A stretch of 64,000 nt of DNA. Origin: Rahnella woolbedingensis (GTDB taxonomy: Bacteria; Pseudomonadota; Gammaproteobacteria; Enterobacterales; Enterobacteriaceae). This document shows, piece after piece, positions 44,801-53,433 of this stretch. The stretch covers positions 57,618 to 121,617 of the forward strand of contig NZ_RAHH01000018.1 in NCBI RefSeq assembly GCF_003602095.1. The letters run 5' to 3'. The notes under the pieces are model-generated. The model saw only the letters and a list, made by a program, of their open reading frames with translations, had not been told where the DNA came from and did not search any database. Positions within the stretch are counted from its first letter, which is position 1. Every line of letters begins with the position of its first letter. A program made the translations under genes and the position numbers.

Positions 44801-45622
44801 ATGACTTATCGCATCATCGCGCTCGATCTCGACGGTACACTGCTGGACCGCCAAAAACGTATCCTTCCTGAATCCCTTGCCGCTCTGGCCGATGCCCGCG
44901 CACAGGGTGTCAAAGTGGTAGTGGTCACCGGACGTCATCACGTGGCAATACATCCGTTTTATCAGGCATTGCAGCTCGATACACCTGCTATCTGCTGTAA
45001 CGGCACGTATTTGTATGATTATCAGGCACGTAAGGTCTTATCGTCTGATCCGCTCGACAGCGTGAAAGCCAAAAAAGTGATCGACCTGCTGGAGTATCAC
45101 GGTATTCACGGTTTGTTGTATGTCGATGATGCCATGCAGTATCAGCAACCCAGCGGTCATGTGAGCCGTTCTATCGCCTGGGGGCAAACCCTGCCGGAAC
45201 ATCAGCGCCCGAACATTATTCAGGTGAACAGCCTGCGCGAGGCGGCTGATGAAGCGCAATCCATCTGGAAATTCGCGACGTCGCATCAGGATCTTGACGC
45301 ACTGCATACTTTTGCGGCACAGGTCGAAAACGAGCTGGGTCTGGCGTGTGAATGGTCATGGCACGATCAGGTGGATATCGCCAAAGGCGGCAACAGCAAA
45401 GGCCGTCGTTTGCAGGAATGGGTCGAATCTCAGGGCATGAGCATGCAGGATGTCGTGGCGTTTGGCGACAACTACAATGACCTGAGCATGCTGGAAAATG
45501 TCGGTCTGGGTGTGGCGATGGGCAATGCGGCTGATGCCATCAAAGAACGTGCGGCGCTGGTCATTGGCGACCACGAAACACCGGGGATCGCCGACGTTAT
45601 CCGCAGTAAAGTGCTCAACTGA
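44801..45622 (+). CDS. ybhA: HAD-superfamily phosphatase YbhA (pyridoxal phosphatase)
   Basis: A 273-residue Cof-type HAD phosphatase. The four HAD motifs are visible: I LDLDGTLLD (residues 8-16), II VVTGRHH, III the lysine in AKGGNSKG, and IV FGDNYNDLSML. Length and sequence match E. coli YbhA (272), which dephosphorylates pyridoxal phosphate and some sugar phosphates. It lies beside pgl and modC as in E. coli, with two regulator genes inserted on the modC side. The ribosome site is weak. Confidence 0.94.
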   Translation: MTYRIIALDLDGTLLDRQKRILPESLAALADARAQGVKVVVVTGRHHVAIHPFYQALQLDTPAICCNGTYLYDYQARKVLSSDPLDSVKAKKVIDLLEYHGIHGLLYVDDAMQYQQPSGHVSRSIAWGQTLPEHQRPNIIQVNSLREAADEAQSIWKFATSHQDLDALHTFAAQVENELGLACEWSWHDQVDIAKGGNSKGRRLQEWVESQGMSMQDVVAFGDNYNDLSMLENVGLGVAMGNAADAIKERAALVIGDHETPGIADVIRSKVLN

Positions 45623-45632
45623 TTAGGCTTGT

Positions 45633-45666
45633 ACGCCTTCCCTTGCTTTTGAGGGAAGGCGTTATT
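45633..45666 (+). terminator. Terminator after ybhA
   Basis: ACGCCTTCCCT and AGGGAAGGCGT form an 11-bp stem, followed by TATTCTT. Confidence 0.85.
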
Positions 45667-45685
45667 CTTGTGACCCGGACATGGG

Positions 45686-45961
45686 TTATTCTTCTGTCTC
45701 CGCTTTAATCTTTGGCGCTCTGATTGAACGGGTGATCAGACATTGCTTGTCGTCGAAATAACGACTTGGCCAGATGCTTGACGCAGGAACACCCAGCGCC
45801 TGTGCAATCAGCATTTCACCTTTTGCCCAGGGACGCGCCAGTGCGTTTGCCAGCGTTGAAGACCCCAAACCTGCCTGACGTGATACTGCTGCCAGTGTGG
45901 TTCTTTTCTTGCGTAATCCGGCGATGATATCTGCGGGATGCCAGTCATTTTCCATTTTCAT
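45686..45961 (-). CDS. Ner/Nlp-family small DNA-binding regulator (SfsB-like)
   Basis: A 91-residue protein consisting of one helix-turn-helix of the phage Ner type. The block DWHPADIIAGLRKKRTTLAAVSRQAGLGSSTLANAL and PWAKGEMLIAQALG closely follows E. coli SfsB (Nlp), which affects maltose gene expression, but the C-terminus differs, so I do not assign the symbol. It is divergent from an XRE-type regulator 138 bp away; both stand between ybhA and modC, where E. coli has neither. Confidence 0.82.
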   Translation of the reverse strand: MKMENDWHPADIIAGLRKKRTTLAAVSRQAGLGSSTLANALARPWAKGEMLIAQALGVPASSIWPSRYFDDKQCLITRSIRAPKIKAETEE

Positions 45962-46048
45962 CGTTCATCCTTTCGTTATTGATACAGTCATCAGAAATTT
46001 TCACTACACTTTCCGGTTACAACGTTCAGTAACTCTAAACAACAATGA

Positions 46049-46067
46049 TGTTAAGGGATGCTTAACA
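46049..46067. promoter_or_regulatory. Perfect 7-5-7 palindrome, candidate autoregulatory operator
   Basis: TGTTAAG-ggatg-CTTAACA is a perfect inverted repeat in the gap between two divergent helix-turn-helix genes, 32 bp upstream of the chosen start of the XRE gene. This is a natural autoregulatory site. Confidence 0.55.
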
Positions 46068-46099
46068 TAACGTCAATACAGTTTTTATGGTTATTGGTT

Positions 46100-46363
46100 A
46101 TGATCCCTCACCGACTGAAGTCAGCACGAGCAAAAGCAAAACTTACGCAGGAAAAATTAGGTGTTTTGGCGGGTATTGATGAAAGCACCGCGCGCTCGCG
46201 GGTTTCTCAATATGAAAGCGGCACGTACAGCCCGAACTTCGACACCATGTGTCATTTCGCCCGCGTTCTGAACGTGCCGGAATGCTATTTCTATATCATT
46301 GACGATGCGTTTGCCGAACAGATTCTGGCGCTTTACGAAGTGTTTCGCGCTGCGCAAAAATAA
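46100..46363 (+). CDS. XRE-family helix-turn-helix regulator
   Basis: An 87-residue protein with a Cro/CI-type DNA-binding domain (MIPHRLKSARAKAKLTQEKLGVLAGID, then SRVSQYESGTYSPNFDTMCHFARVLNVP), followed by a short helical tail. An ATG at 46058 would extend it by 14 hydrophobic residues, but that codon lies inside a perfect palindrome and has no spacing from its AAGGG; the start at 46100 fits the domain better, although its ribosome site is weak. It runs toward modC and stops 11 bp from the modC stop codon. Confidence 0.8.
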   Translation: MIPHRLKSARAKAKLTQEKLGVLAGIDESTARSRVSQYESGTYSPNFDTMCHFARVLNVPECYFYIIDDAFAEQILALYEVFRAAQK

Positions 46364-46374
46364 CGCCCGACAGA

Positions 46375-47436
46375 TTAACGGTTTACCGACACGCTTTTGA
46401 TCTGCGCATAAAGCCACTGTCCGGCGCGGATCATCAGTTCATCGCGCGCCCACGGCGTGATGCGGGCCCAGATAATGTGGTCGGCCATCGCCAGTTTTAC
46501 TTCCACCTGATTGCCGATATCCAGACATTCCAGCACCTTAGCGGGCAGAACATTTCGGATCGTGCTGTTGTTGGCCATCGGTTGCAGCACCAGTGAAACA
46601 TCGGTGGAATTAACGCGAATACGCAGCAGCGTGCCGGGCGCTTCTTCCACTTTGCTTATCCACAGCCGCTGATCTCCCACCGCCAGCGCCGTCATTTCAT
46701 AACGCGGATGATGTTCCAGCACGCTGACGTTCAGCACGCTGCTCTGTTCCGCTTTTGGCAGCCACGGACGCATCACATTGCTCGCCCAGACTTCCTCCAG
46801 TGCGCCCATCGCCAGCACTTTTCCGGCATCCAGTACCAGCACCTTTTCCGCCAGACGCAAAATCTCATCCAGGCTGTGCGTGACGTATAAAATCGGAATG
46901 CTGACTTCCTGCGCCAGACGCTCCAGATACGGCATCAGTTCCCGTTTACGTGGGATATCCAGCGCCGCCAGCGGTTCGTCCATCAGCAGAATTTCCGGCG
47001 CAGTCAGTAATGCGCGGCCAATCGCCACCCGCTGCTTTTCGCCACCGGATAAAGTGAGCGGAAAACGATCCAGTAAAGCTTCAATGCCAAGCAGACGGAC
47101 GATGCTGTCGAACTGACCACGCATCGACGCCGCCATGCCGTATTGCAGGTTTCCCTTCACGCGATAATGCGGGAACAACCGCGCATCCTGGAAAACATAG
47201 CCCACGCGACGCTTCTCAGGCGGCAAAAAAATGTGGTTTTGCGTATCCGACAAGATACGGCCGTTTAAGGTGATAAGGCCATTATCCGGTTTTGTCAGCC
47301 CGCCGATGGCGTTAATCAGCGACGTTTTGCCTGCACCTGACAGGCCAAAAATGGCCGTAATCCCCTGTGCCGGTAAATTTTGCGTGATCTGTAAATCCAA
47401 ATCGCCCAGCTTTTGACTGAAATCGAGTTCGAGCAT
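46375..47436 (-). CDS. modC: Molybdate ABC transporter ATP-binding protein
   Basis: A 353-residue ATPase of the molybdate importer. Walker A is GLSGAGKTS (about 31-39), the signature [16 protein letters not shown], and Walker [13 protein letters not shown]. The C-terminal third is a molybdate-binding-like (TOBE) domain with [13 protein letters not shown]. coli ModC has 352 residues. It is the last gene of modABC, 1 bp after modB. Confidence 0.96.
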   Translation of the reverse strand: MLELDFSQKLGDLDLQITQNLPAQGITAIFGLSGAGKTSLINAIGGLTKPDNGLITLNGRILSDTQNHIFLPPEKRRVGYVFQDARLFPHYRVKGNLQYGMAASMRGQFDSIVRLLGIEALLDRFPLTLSGGEKQRVAIGRALLTAPEILLMDEPLAALDIPRKRELMPYLERLAQEVSIPILYVTHSLDEILRLAEKVLVLDAGKVLAMGALEEVWASNVMRPWLPKAEQSSVLNVSVLEHHPRYEMTALAVGDQRLWISKVEEAPGTLLRIRVNSTDVSLVLQPMANNSTIRNVLPAKVLECLDIGNQVEVKLAMADHIIWARITPWARDELMIRAGQWLYAQIKSVSVNR

Positions 47437-47437
47437 T

Positions 47438-48127
47438 TCAGCCTCCCAGCCGGATACGGCTGCGTTTTGCCAGCCAGTCAGAAATCAGTAATGCTGCCAG
47501 AGACAACAGGATCGCCAGCACGCAAAGGCGTGCGGCGGCACTTTCCGCGCCCGGCGTTTCAATCAGGGTATACATCGCCAGCGGAATAGTGCGGGTCTCA
47601 CCGGGAATGTTCGACACGAAGGTAATGGTCGCGCCAAATTCCCCCAGTGAACGGGCGAAGGCCAGCACGACGCCGACAATGACGCCGGGCACCGAGAGCG
47701 GCAAAGTAATGGTGAAAAAGACCCGCCACGGCGAAGCACCGAGCGTACGGGCAGCGAGTTCAAGTTTCGGATCAACCGCTTCGAGTGACTGGCGTATCGC
47801 GCGGACCATCAGCGGAAATGCCACCACGGCGGACGCGAGTACAGCGCCGTGCCAGCTGAAACTAAAGCTGAATCCAAACCATTCATATAAACGCTGGCCG
47901 ATAAAGCCGCGCCGCCCCATCACTACCAGCAACAAATAGCCGATGACCACCGGTGGCAATACCAGCGGCAGATGGATAATGCTGTCGAGCAGGGATTTGC
48001 CGGGAAAGCGGCAGCGGACCAGGATCCACGCCATCAGAATTCCAAGTGGCAGACTGCAAACGACGGCCAGACTCGATACTTTCAGACTAAGAAGTACCGC
48101 CTGCCACTCATATTCACTCAACATCAT
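47438..48127 (-). CDS. modB: Molybdate ABC transporter permease
   Basis: A 229-residue inner-membrane permease, the same length as E. coli ModB. It has about five to six membrane segments, the EAA loop [23 protein letters not shown] that contacts ModC, and [36 protein letters not shown] hairpin terminator between modA and modB probably lowers its expression relative to modA. Confidence 0.96.
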   Translation of the reverse strand: MMLSEYEWQAVLLSLKVSSLAVVCSLPLGILMAWILVRCRFPGKSLLDSIIHLPLVLPPVVIGYLLLVVMGRRGFIGQRLYEWFGFSFSFSWHGAVLASAVVAFPLMVRAIRQSLEAVDPKLELAARTLGASPWRVFFTITLPLSVPGVIVGVVLAFARSLGEFGATITFVSNIPGETRTIPLAMYTLIETPGAESAAARLCVLAILLSLAALLISDWLAKRSRIRLGG

Positions 48128-48250
48128 GTCGGTTTGTTAATCCTGAAGTAAATGTGCTGCTAAAGATAAAATATCGGCAAAAAATTAAAAGCCTTTAATC
48201 ACGGATGCCGGCACCCGCAAAGTATCTGCCGGGCGGACAGGCGTTGAGAC

Positions 48251-48280
48251 AAAAAAGCCATCCCCTGCGGCGATGGCTTT
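48251..48280 (-). terminator. modA-modB intercistronic terminator or attenuator
   Basis: On the minus strand AAAGCCATC and GATGGCTTT form a 9-bp stem with a 9-nt loop, followed by TTTTTTGTC. It lies 28 bp after modA, so full read-through is needed for modBC. Confidence 0.75.
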
Positions 48281-48307
48281 AGTGTTTTATCAGACGCACA
48301 GATTACG

Positions 48308-49081
48308 TTAACCGCGCGGAGTGAAACCGTATTTTTTGAAGATTTCCGCGGCCGCCGGGGTTTTCAGATAATCATAGAAACCTTTAACGGTGGCATTGTC
48401 ATGGTCTTTAACAATCGCCATCGGGTATTCAACCGGTTTATGGCTGGATGCCGGGAAGATGCCTGCCACTTTCACTTTTTTACTGGCAACGGCGTCAGAA
48501 CCGTAAACGATGCCAACCGGCGCTTCTTCACGCTCGACCAGCGCCATTGCCGCACGAACGTCGCTGGCACGCGCCAGTTTAGGTTCCAGCGTGGTCCAGG
48601 CACCCAGTTTTTGCAGCGCTTCTTTCGCGTAGATACCGGCCGGAACGTGGTCCGGATCACCGACCGCCAGACGGCTGTCGCCAATCAGTTTGGTCCACTC
48701 GGTTTTATCAGAAATATCGACTTTATCGATTTTGCTGCTGGCCGCAGAAATCAGTACCAGCTCATTGCCCAGCAAGGTGTAACGGGTGTTATCGACCATT
48801 TGCTGTTTGCTTATCACATAATCCATCCACTGCTGATCGGCAGAAATGAACATATCCGCAGGTGCGCCCTGCTCAATCTGGCGAGCCAGCGTCGAAGAGG
48901 ATGCGAATGATGAAACAACCTGCACACCTTTTTCTTTCTGATATTGGGTGGCGATATCTTGCAATGCGTTGGTCAGGGACGCGGCGGCAAAAACAGTGAT
49001 TTTTTCGGCAGCCTGCGCCTGAACACTGACGCCAGCAACCAGAACGGTCGCGGTAAATAATTTGCCCCAGGTGTATTTCAT
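48308..49081 (-). CDS. modA: Molybdate periplasmic binding protein
   Basis: A 257-residue binding protein with a signal peptide ending after residue 24 (VQAQA). The mature protein begins with the oxyanion-binding pattern EKITVFAAASLTNALQDIA, and continues with FASSSTLARQIEQGAPADMFISADQQWMD and the second-lobe VPAGIYAKEAL. E. coli ModA has 257 residues. It is the first gene of modABC, behind a ModE site. Confidence 0.97.
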   Translation of the reverse strand: MKYTWGKLFTATVLVAGVSVQAQAAEKITVFAAASLTNALQDIATQYQKEKGVQVVSSFASSSTLARQIEQGAPADMFISADQQWMDYVISKQQMVDNTRYTLLGNELVLISAASSKIDKVDISDKTEWTKLIGDSRLAVGDPDHVPAGIYAKEALQKLGAWTTLEPKLARASDVRAAMALVEREEAPVGIVYGSDAVASKKVKVAGIFPASSHKPVEYPMAIVKDHDNATVKGFYDYLKTPAAAEIFKKYGFTPRG

Positions 49082-49128
49082 CGGATTTCCTTCCTGTTAT
49101 AGATAGCGAATACGTTATGTACGCGCAA

Positions 49129-49152
49129 CGTTATGTAGAAATAAATATAACG
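49129..49152. promoter_or_regulatory. ModE operator with an extra half-site
   Basis: CGTTATGT-N8-ATATAACG (49129-49152) has the 8-8-8 layout and sequence of the E. coli modA operator. A further half-site, CGTTATGTA, lies 16 bp away at 49113-49121 on the modA side. Molybdate-bound ModE would repress modABC here. Confidence 0.88.
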
Positions 49153-49239
49153 AGAAAAAAAACGATGTCATCCGGTTTTTCCGCACTCTGCTGAAGAAGC
49201 GGAAGTTCTTTGATCTCACGCGGAAATGATCTCACCAGG

Positions 49240-49272
49240 AAAATAGAAAGCCCGGCACAATGGCCGGGCTTC
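49240..49272 (-). terminator. Terminator after acrZ
   Basis: AGCCCGGC (49249-49256) and GCCGGGCT (49263-49270) form a strong stem; on the minus strand TTCTATTTTCC follows. Confidence 0.7.
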
Positions 49273-49304
49273 TGGGAAATGCTTTCTCAGCAAACACTCA
49301 TCTT

Positions 49305-49460
49305 TTAGTAATGAGGTTTCTCGCGGGACTCTTTAGAGTGACCGACGTGGGAGATGAGGTTGAATATTTCGCCCAGTCCCCAGATCAGACCCAGGATCAC
49401 AGCGATGAAGACCGGCACCATGATGGCAGCGAAAAGCAAACTTTCTAATAGTTCTAACAT
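49305..49460 (-). CDS. acrZ: AcrB-associated small membrane protein AcrZ
   Basis: A 51-residue single-helix membrane protein starting [24 protein letters not shown], matching E. coli AcrZ (49 residues), which binds AcrB in the AcrAB-TolC pump and helps export some drugs. The start at 49460 has GAGG 5 nt upstream; 21 further upstream codons in the open frame have no support. Its place upstream of modA and divergent from modE is the same as in E. coli. Confidence 0.94.
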   Translation of the reverse strand: MLELLESLLFAAIMVPVFIAVILGLIWGLGEIFNLISHVGHSKESREKPHY

Positions 49461-49648
49461 GATAGCCTCACTTAGCTGGCTGAACCGCCCGCAGACGGTG
49501 TAGGACTTCTTGTATGAAGTCAAAAACGTAAATCAAACTGTGGCTGATAATAACAGCCTGGGGCTGTAATTACTTTAGCATTTAGCCAACTTGCCTGCCT
49601 GTGGGTTTAGCGGCGACAATAGAGCATGATTCATTTAAGGAAGCCGCA

Positions 49649-50431
49649 ATGCAAGCCGAAATTCTCTTAACTCTCAAGCTTCAGCAACGCTTGTTCGCCG
49701 ATCCACGTCGTATCGAATTATTGCGGCAAGTGCGTCACACCGGTTCAATCAGCCAGGGCGCGAAGCTTGCGGGGATCAGTTATAAAAGCGCATGGGATGC
49801 CATCAATGAGATGAATCAGCTTGCGGATGAGTCGCTGGTTGACCGCAGTACCGGCGGCAAAGGCGGCGGCGGCGCGGTGCTGACCCCTTACGGCGAGCGC
49901 CTGATCCAACTTTATGAGCTGCTGGCGCAAATCCAGCAAAAAGCTTTTGATGTGCTCAAAGAAGATTCCCTGCCGCTGGACAGTCTGCTGGCAGCGATTT
50001 CGCGTTTCTCACTGCAAACCAGCGCACGCAATCAGTTTTTCGGTACTGTGGTGGAACGCACGCATCAGACCGTTCAGCAGCATATTGATATCCTGCTGGC
50101 GGACGGAAAAACGCAAATCCGCGCTGCCATTACCGAGCAAAGTGCCGATCGTCTGGCGCTGACGCCGGATAAAGAAGTGCTGGTGCTGATTAAAGCGCCG
50201 TGGATAACGCTTGGATTTAGCGCTGAAAACACCCACAACGCGCTGCGCGGCGATGTCACCAGCATTCAGCGCGGCGAGAAAAACAGCGAAGTGCTGGTAA
50301 AATTACTCAGCAGCGAGACATTGTGCGCGACGGTGCCAAACGCCGACATGGATAGACTGGCGCTGAAAACCGGTCAGACGGTCTTTGCTCAGTTCGACAA
50401 CGATAAGGTCATTATTGCCACCCTGTGCTAA
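49649..50431 (+). CDS. modE: Molybdate-responsive transcriptional regulator ModE
   Basis: A 260-residue regulator (262 in E. coli). The N-terminal winged helix (MQAEILLTLKLQQRLFADPRRIELL, ISQGAKLAGISYKSAWDAINEMNQL) includes the characteristic TGGKGGGGAVLT loop. The C-terminal half holds two TOBE (Mop) domains with TSARNQFFGTV. Start at 49649 has AAGGAAG upstream. It represses modABC and activates moaA in E. coli; both targets are in this window. Confidence 0.96.
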   Translation: MQAEILLTLKLQQRLFADPRRIELLRQVRHTGSISQGAKLAGISYKSAWDAINEMNQLADESLVDRSTGGKGGGGAVLTPYGERLIQLYELLAQIQQKAFDVLKEDSLPLDSLLAAISRFSLQTSARNQFFGTVVERTHQTVQQHIDILLADGKTQIRAAITEQSADRLALTPDKEVLVLIKAPWITLGFSAENTHNALRGDVTSIQRGEKNSEVLVKLLSSETLCATVPNADMDRLALKTGQTVFAQFDNDKVIIATLC

Positions 50432-50554
50432 AAACGGGCAATTAATCAGTATCTTGCAAAATCAGCGTTTTCATTTTGCAGAATTGTCAATTGACTTGCG
50501 AAGGTGCAGCGCTTATCCCTTATTTTATAATCATTTCAAAATGAGAGATAAAAA

Positions 50555-52024
50555 ATGTCGTCGTTGCATATTTCGCAAGGCGTTTTCCGCCTCAGTGACA
50601 CCCGAACCCTCACACTTTCTGAACTCAACATCGCAGAGGCCGACAGCTGGGCCTTTGTCGGCTCAAACGGCAGCGGTAAATCCGCTCTCGCCCGCGCACT
50701 GGCGGGTGACCTGACGTTGCTCAAAGGTATCCGCGAAAACAGTTTTGCGCATATCGTCCGCCTCTCGTTTGAACAATTACAGAAGCTGGTCGCCGATGAG
50801 TGGCAGCGTAATAACACCGATTTACTCAGTGAAGGTGAAGACGACACCGGCCGCACGACCGCTGAAATCATTCAAGATGAAGTGCGTGATCCGGCCCGTT
50901 GCGCCGCCCTCGCCGCACAGTTTGGTATTGAGAAATTACTCGAGCGCCGCTTTAAATATTTATCGACCGGTGAAACCCGCAAAACGTTGCTGTGTCAGGC
51001 ACTGATGCAACAACCCGATTTGCTGGTGCTAGATGAACCGTTTGATGGTCTCGACGTCAACGCCCGCGCGCAACTGGCAGAATTACTTGAGAAGCTTTCC
51101 GGCGAAGGCCAGACGATGGTACTGGTGCTTAACCGCTTCGATGACATTCCGGCATTTGTGAAAAATGTCGGCGTGCTGGCTGACTGTACGCTGGCCTCGG
51201 TGGGCCCGCGCGAGCAGGTGATGGCCGATGCGCTGGTCGCACAACTGGCGCACAGCGAAAGCCTGAGCGGTATGGCTGTGCCGCAAGCGGAGGATCCGAC
51301 TGCCCGCGTCAGTCCGCCAGCAGACAGTCCGCTGATCGTACTGCGTGACGGCGTGGTGCAGTATAACGACAAACCGATTTTGCATAACCTGAGCTGGCAG
51401 GTGGAGATCGGTCAGCACTGGCAGATCACCGGCCAGAATGGTGCGGGGAAATCCACGCTGCTGAGTCTGATTACCGGCGACCACGCGCAGGGATACAGTA
51501 ACGTTCTGACGCTGTTTGGTCGTCGACGTGGCAGCGGTGAAACCATCTGGGATATCAAACGCCACATCGGTTACGTCAGCAGCAGCCTGCATCTGGATTA
51601 CCGCGTCAGCACCAGCGTGCGCAATGTGATTACTTCCGGTTTCTTCGATTCGATTGGGATTTATCAGGCAGTGTCTGATCGCCAGCGATTCCTGACCTCA
51701 CAATGGCTGGAACTGCTCGGGCTGGGTGGCGACGCCGGTGATACGCCGTTCCACAGTTTATCCTGGGGACAACAGCGGCTGGCGCTGATTGCCCGCGCGC
51801 TGGTTAAGCATCCTGCCTTATTGATTCTCGACGAACCGTTGCAGGGGCTGGATCCGATCAACCGCCAGCTGGTACGCCGTTTTGTCGATATTCTGATTGG
51901 CGAAGGCGAAACGCAGCTGCTGTTTGTTTCGCATCACGCCGAAGATGCGCCGCAATGTATTACGCATCGCCTGAGCTTTATCCCTGACGGCGATATTTAC
52001 CGCTATCAGATTGACGCCCTGTAA
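50555..52024 (+). CDS. modF: Tandem ABC ATPase ModF (PhrA)
   Basis: A 489-residue soluble protein with two complete ABC domains. Domain 1: Walker A GSNGSGKSA (about 36-44), signature LSTGETRKTLL and Walker B LLVLDEPFDGLD. Domain 2: Walker A GQNGAGKST (about 297), signature LSWGQQRLALIARAL, Walker B LLILDEPLQGLD. It matches E. coli ModF (490), whose role with molybdenum or photorepair remains unclear. It lies 123 bp after modE and is followed by a hairpin. Confidence 0.95.
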   Translation: MSSLHISQGVFRLSDTRTLTLSELNIAEADSWAFVGSNGSGKSALARALAGDLTLLKGIRENSFAHIVRLSFEQLQKLVADEWQRNNTDLLSEGEDDTGRTTAEIIQDEVRDPARCAALAAQFGIEKLLERRFKYLSTGETRKTLLCQALMQQPDLLVLDEPFDGLDVNARAQLAELLEKLSGEGQTMVLVLNRFDDIPAFVKNVGVLADCTLASVGPREQVMADALVAQLAHSESLSGMAVPQAEDPTARVSPPADSPLIVLRDGVVQYNDKPILHNLSWQVEIGQHWQITGQNGAGKSTLLSLITGDHAQGYSNVLTLFGRRRGSGETIWDIKRHIGYVSSSLHLDYRVSTSVRNVITSGFFDSIGIYQAVSDRQRFLTSQWLELLGLGGDAGDTPFHSLSWGQQRLALIARALVKHPALLILDEPLQGLDPINRQLVRRFVDILIGEGETQLLFVSHHAEDAPQCITHRLSFIPDGDIYRYQIDAL

Positions 52025-52030
52025 CGAGCT

Positions 52031-52060
52031 CTGGCTTTCCGGCAACGGAAGGCCAGCTTT
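52031..52060 (+). terminator. Terminator after modF
   Basis: CTGGCTTTCCG and CGGAAGGCCAG pair with one G-U over a short loop, followed by CTTTC. Confidence 0.65.
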
Positions 52061-52196
52061 CATCATGTTTTCATTCATCCATCCGCTTTTATAGTTCCCG
52101 CTGCGTTGTCATTTCTGCCCAATCACTCTGTGCATTCACACGGATGTAGTCTGAAAATGAGCGTCAAACGTTGATTCAGATAACGCAGCACACTTA

Positions 52197-52212
52197 GTGT
52201 AAGCGATTACAC
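52197..52212. promoter_or_regulatory. Gal operator, external (OE-like)
   Basis: GTGTAAGCGATTACAC is a perfect match to the GalR/GalS consensus palindrome GTGKAANC-GNTTNCAC. Confidence 0.9.
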
Positions 52213-52305
52213 AAGCCGTCATTTCTGACTTGCCACCTGAAGTCGCAGGCTTTCTGTACGGCGCACAGCACCTGTCTGCACATAATGAAAGGTGGTAAAC
52301 TGTTT

Positions 52306-52321
52306 GTGTAAGCGATTCCAT
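52306..52321. promoter_or_regulatory. Gal operator, internal (OI-like)
   Basis: GTGTAAGCGATTCCAT keeps a perfect left half and a weaker right half. Its centre is 109 bp from the external operator, close to the 113-114 bp of E. coli, so the looped repressor complex is probably conserved. Confidence 0.8.
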
Positions 52322-52397
52322 TTTATTGGGGATGGATCACCTTTTTCAGCCTTGCAGCGTGATATCGTTGCATCAAGATAATCATCGGGGAACTCTT

Positions 52398-53414
52398 ATG
52401 TACGTCTTAGTCACAGGTGGTAGCGGTTACATTGGCAGTCATACTTGCGTGCAATTGATTGATGCAGGCTATACGCCAATCATTCTGGATAACCTTCACA
52501 ACAGCAAAGTCAGCGTGCTTGAGCGCATTAATACGCTGACCGGCAAAACGCCACTGTTCTATGAAGGAGACATTCGCGACCGCGCCCTCCTCGATAAAAT
52601 TTTCAGTGAACATCATATCCACTCCGTGATTCATTTCGCGGGCTGGAAAGCCGTGGGTGAATCCGTGGCAAAACCGCTGGCGTACTACGACAACAACGTC
52701 ACCGGCACACTGGTATTGCTCGAAGCCATGCGCGCTGCGGGCGTCAAAAACATGATTTTCAGCTCGTCGGCGACTGTGTATGGCGACCAGCCCAAAACGC
52801 CGTACGTCGAAGACTTCCCGACCGGCAATCCTTCCAGCCCGTATGGCCGCAGCAAACTGATGGTCGAGCAGATTCTGGAAGACGTGCAGCGTGCAGAACC
52901 GGAATGGAGCATGACGCTGCTGCGTTACTTCAACCCGGTCGGGGCGCATCCGTCTGGCCTGATGGGCGAAGACCCGCAGGGCGTGCCGAATAACCTGATG
53001 CCATTTATCGCGCAGGTGGCGGTAGGTCGTCGTGAGTCCGTGGCCATTTTCGGCAACGACTATCCGACCCCGGACGGTACCGGCGTGCGTGATTACATCC
53101 ACGTGGTGGACCTGGCTGATGGCCATATCGCGGCGATGAAAACCCTGCATAACAAAGCGGGCGTACATATTTATAACCTGGGCGCGGGCTTTGGTCACAG
53201 CGTGCTGGATGTGGTTAACGCCTTCAGCAAAGCCTGCGGCAAGCCGGTGAATTACAAGTTTGCTCCACGTCGCGATGGCGACTTACCGGCGTATTGGGCG
53301 GATCCGACTAAAGCGGCGAAAGAGCTGCATTGGAAAGTCACCCGCACGCTGGAAGACATGGCCAATGACACCTGGCTGTGGCAGTCGAAAAACCCGCAGG
53401 GCTACCCGGATTAA
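52398..53414 (+). CDS. galE: UDP-glucose 4-epimerase
   Basis: A 338-residue NAD-dependent epimerase, identical in length to E. coli GalE. The Rossmann motif TGGSGYIGSH is at residues 7-16, the catalytic pair in SSSATVYGD (Ser about 124) and the YxxxK motif in YGRSKLMVEQ (Tyr about 149, Lys 153). The start at 52398 follows GGGGAACTCTT; the upstream frame extension reads into the operator region. First gene of galETKM. Confidence 0.97.
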   Translation: MYVLVTGGSGYIGSHTCVQLIDAGYTPIILDNLHNSKVSVLERINTLTGKTPLFYEGDIRDRALLDKIFSEHHIHSVIHFAGWKAVGESVAKPLAYYDNNVTGTLVLLEAMRAAGVKNMIFSSSATVYGDQPKTPYVEDFPTGNPSSPYGRSKLMVEQILEDVQRAEPEWSMTLLRYFNPVGAHPSGLMGEDPQGVPNNLMPFIAQVAVGRRESVAIFGNDYPTPDGTGVRDYIHVVDLADGHIAAMKTLHNKAGVHIYNLGAGFGHSVLDVVNAFSKACGKPVNYKFAPRRDGDLPAYWADPTKAAKELHWKVTRTLEDMANDTWLWQSKNPQGYPD

Positions 53415-53433
53415 GGAGCACTAAGGAAAGTTT

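Larger units (their letters stand above)
52025..52397. other. modF-galE control region
   Basis: Contains the modF terminator and the two gal operators listed separately. A CATAAT (52281-52286) between them may be the gal -10 box. No gene seen. Confidence 0.5.
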
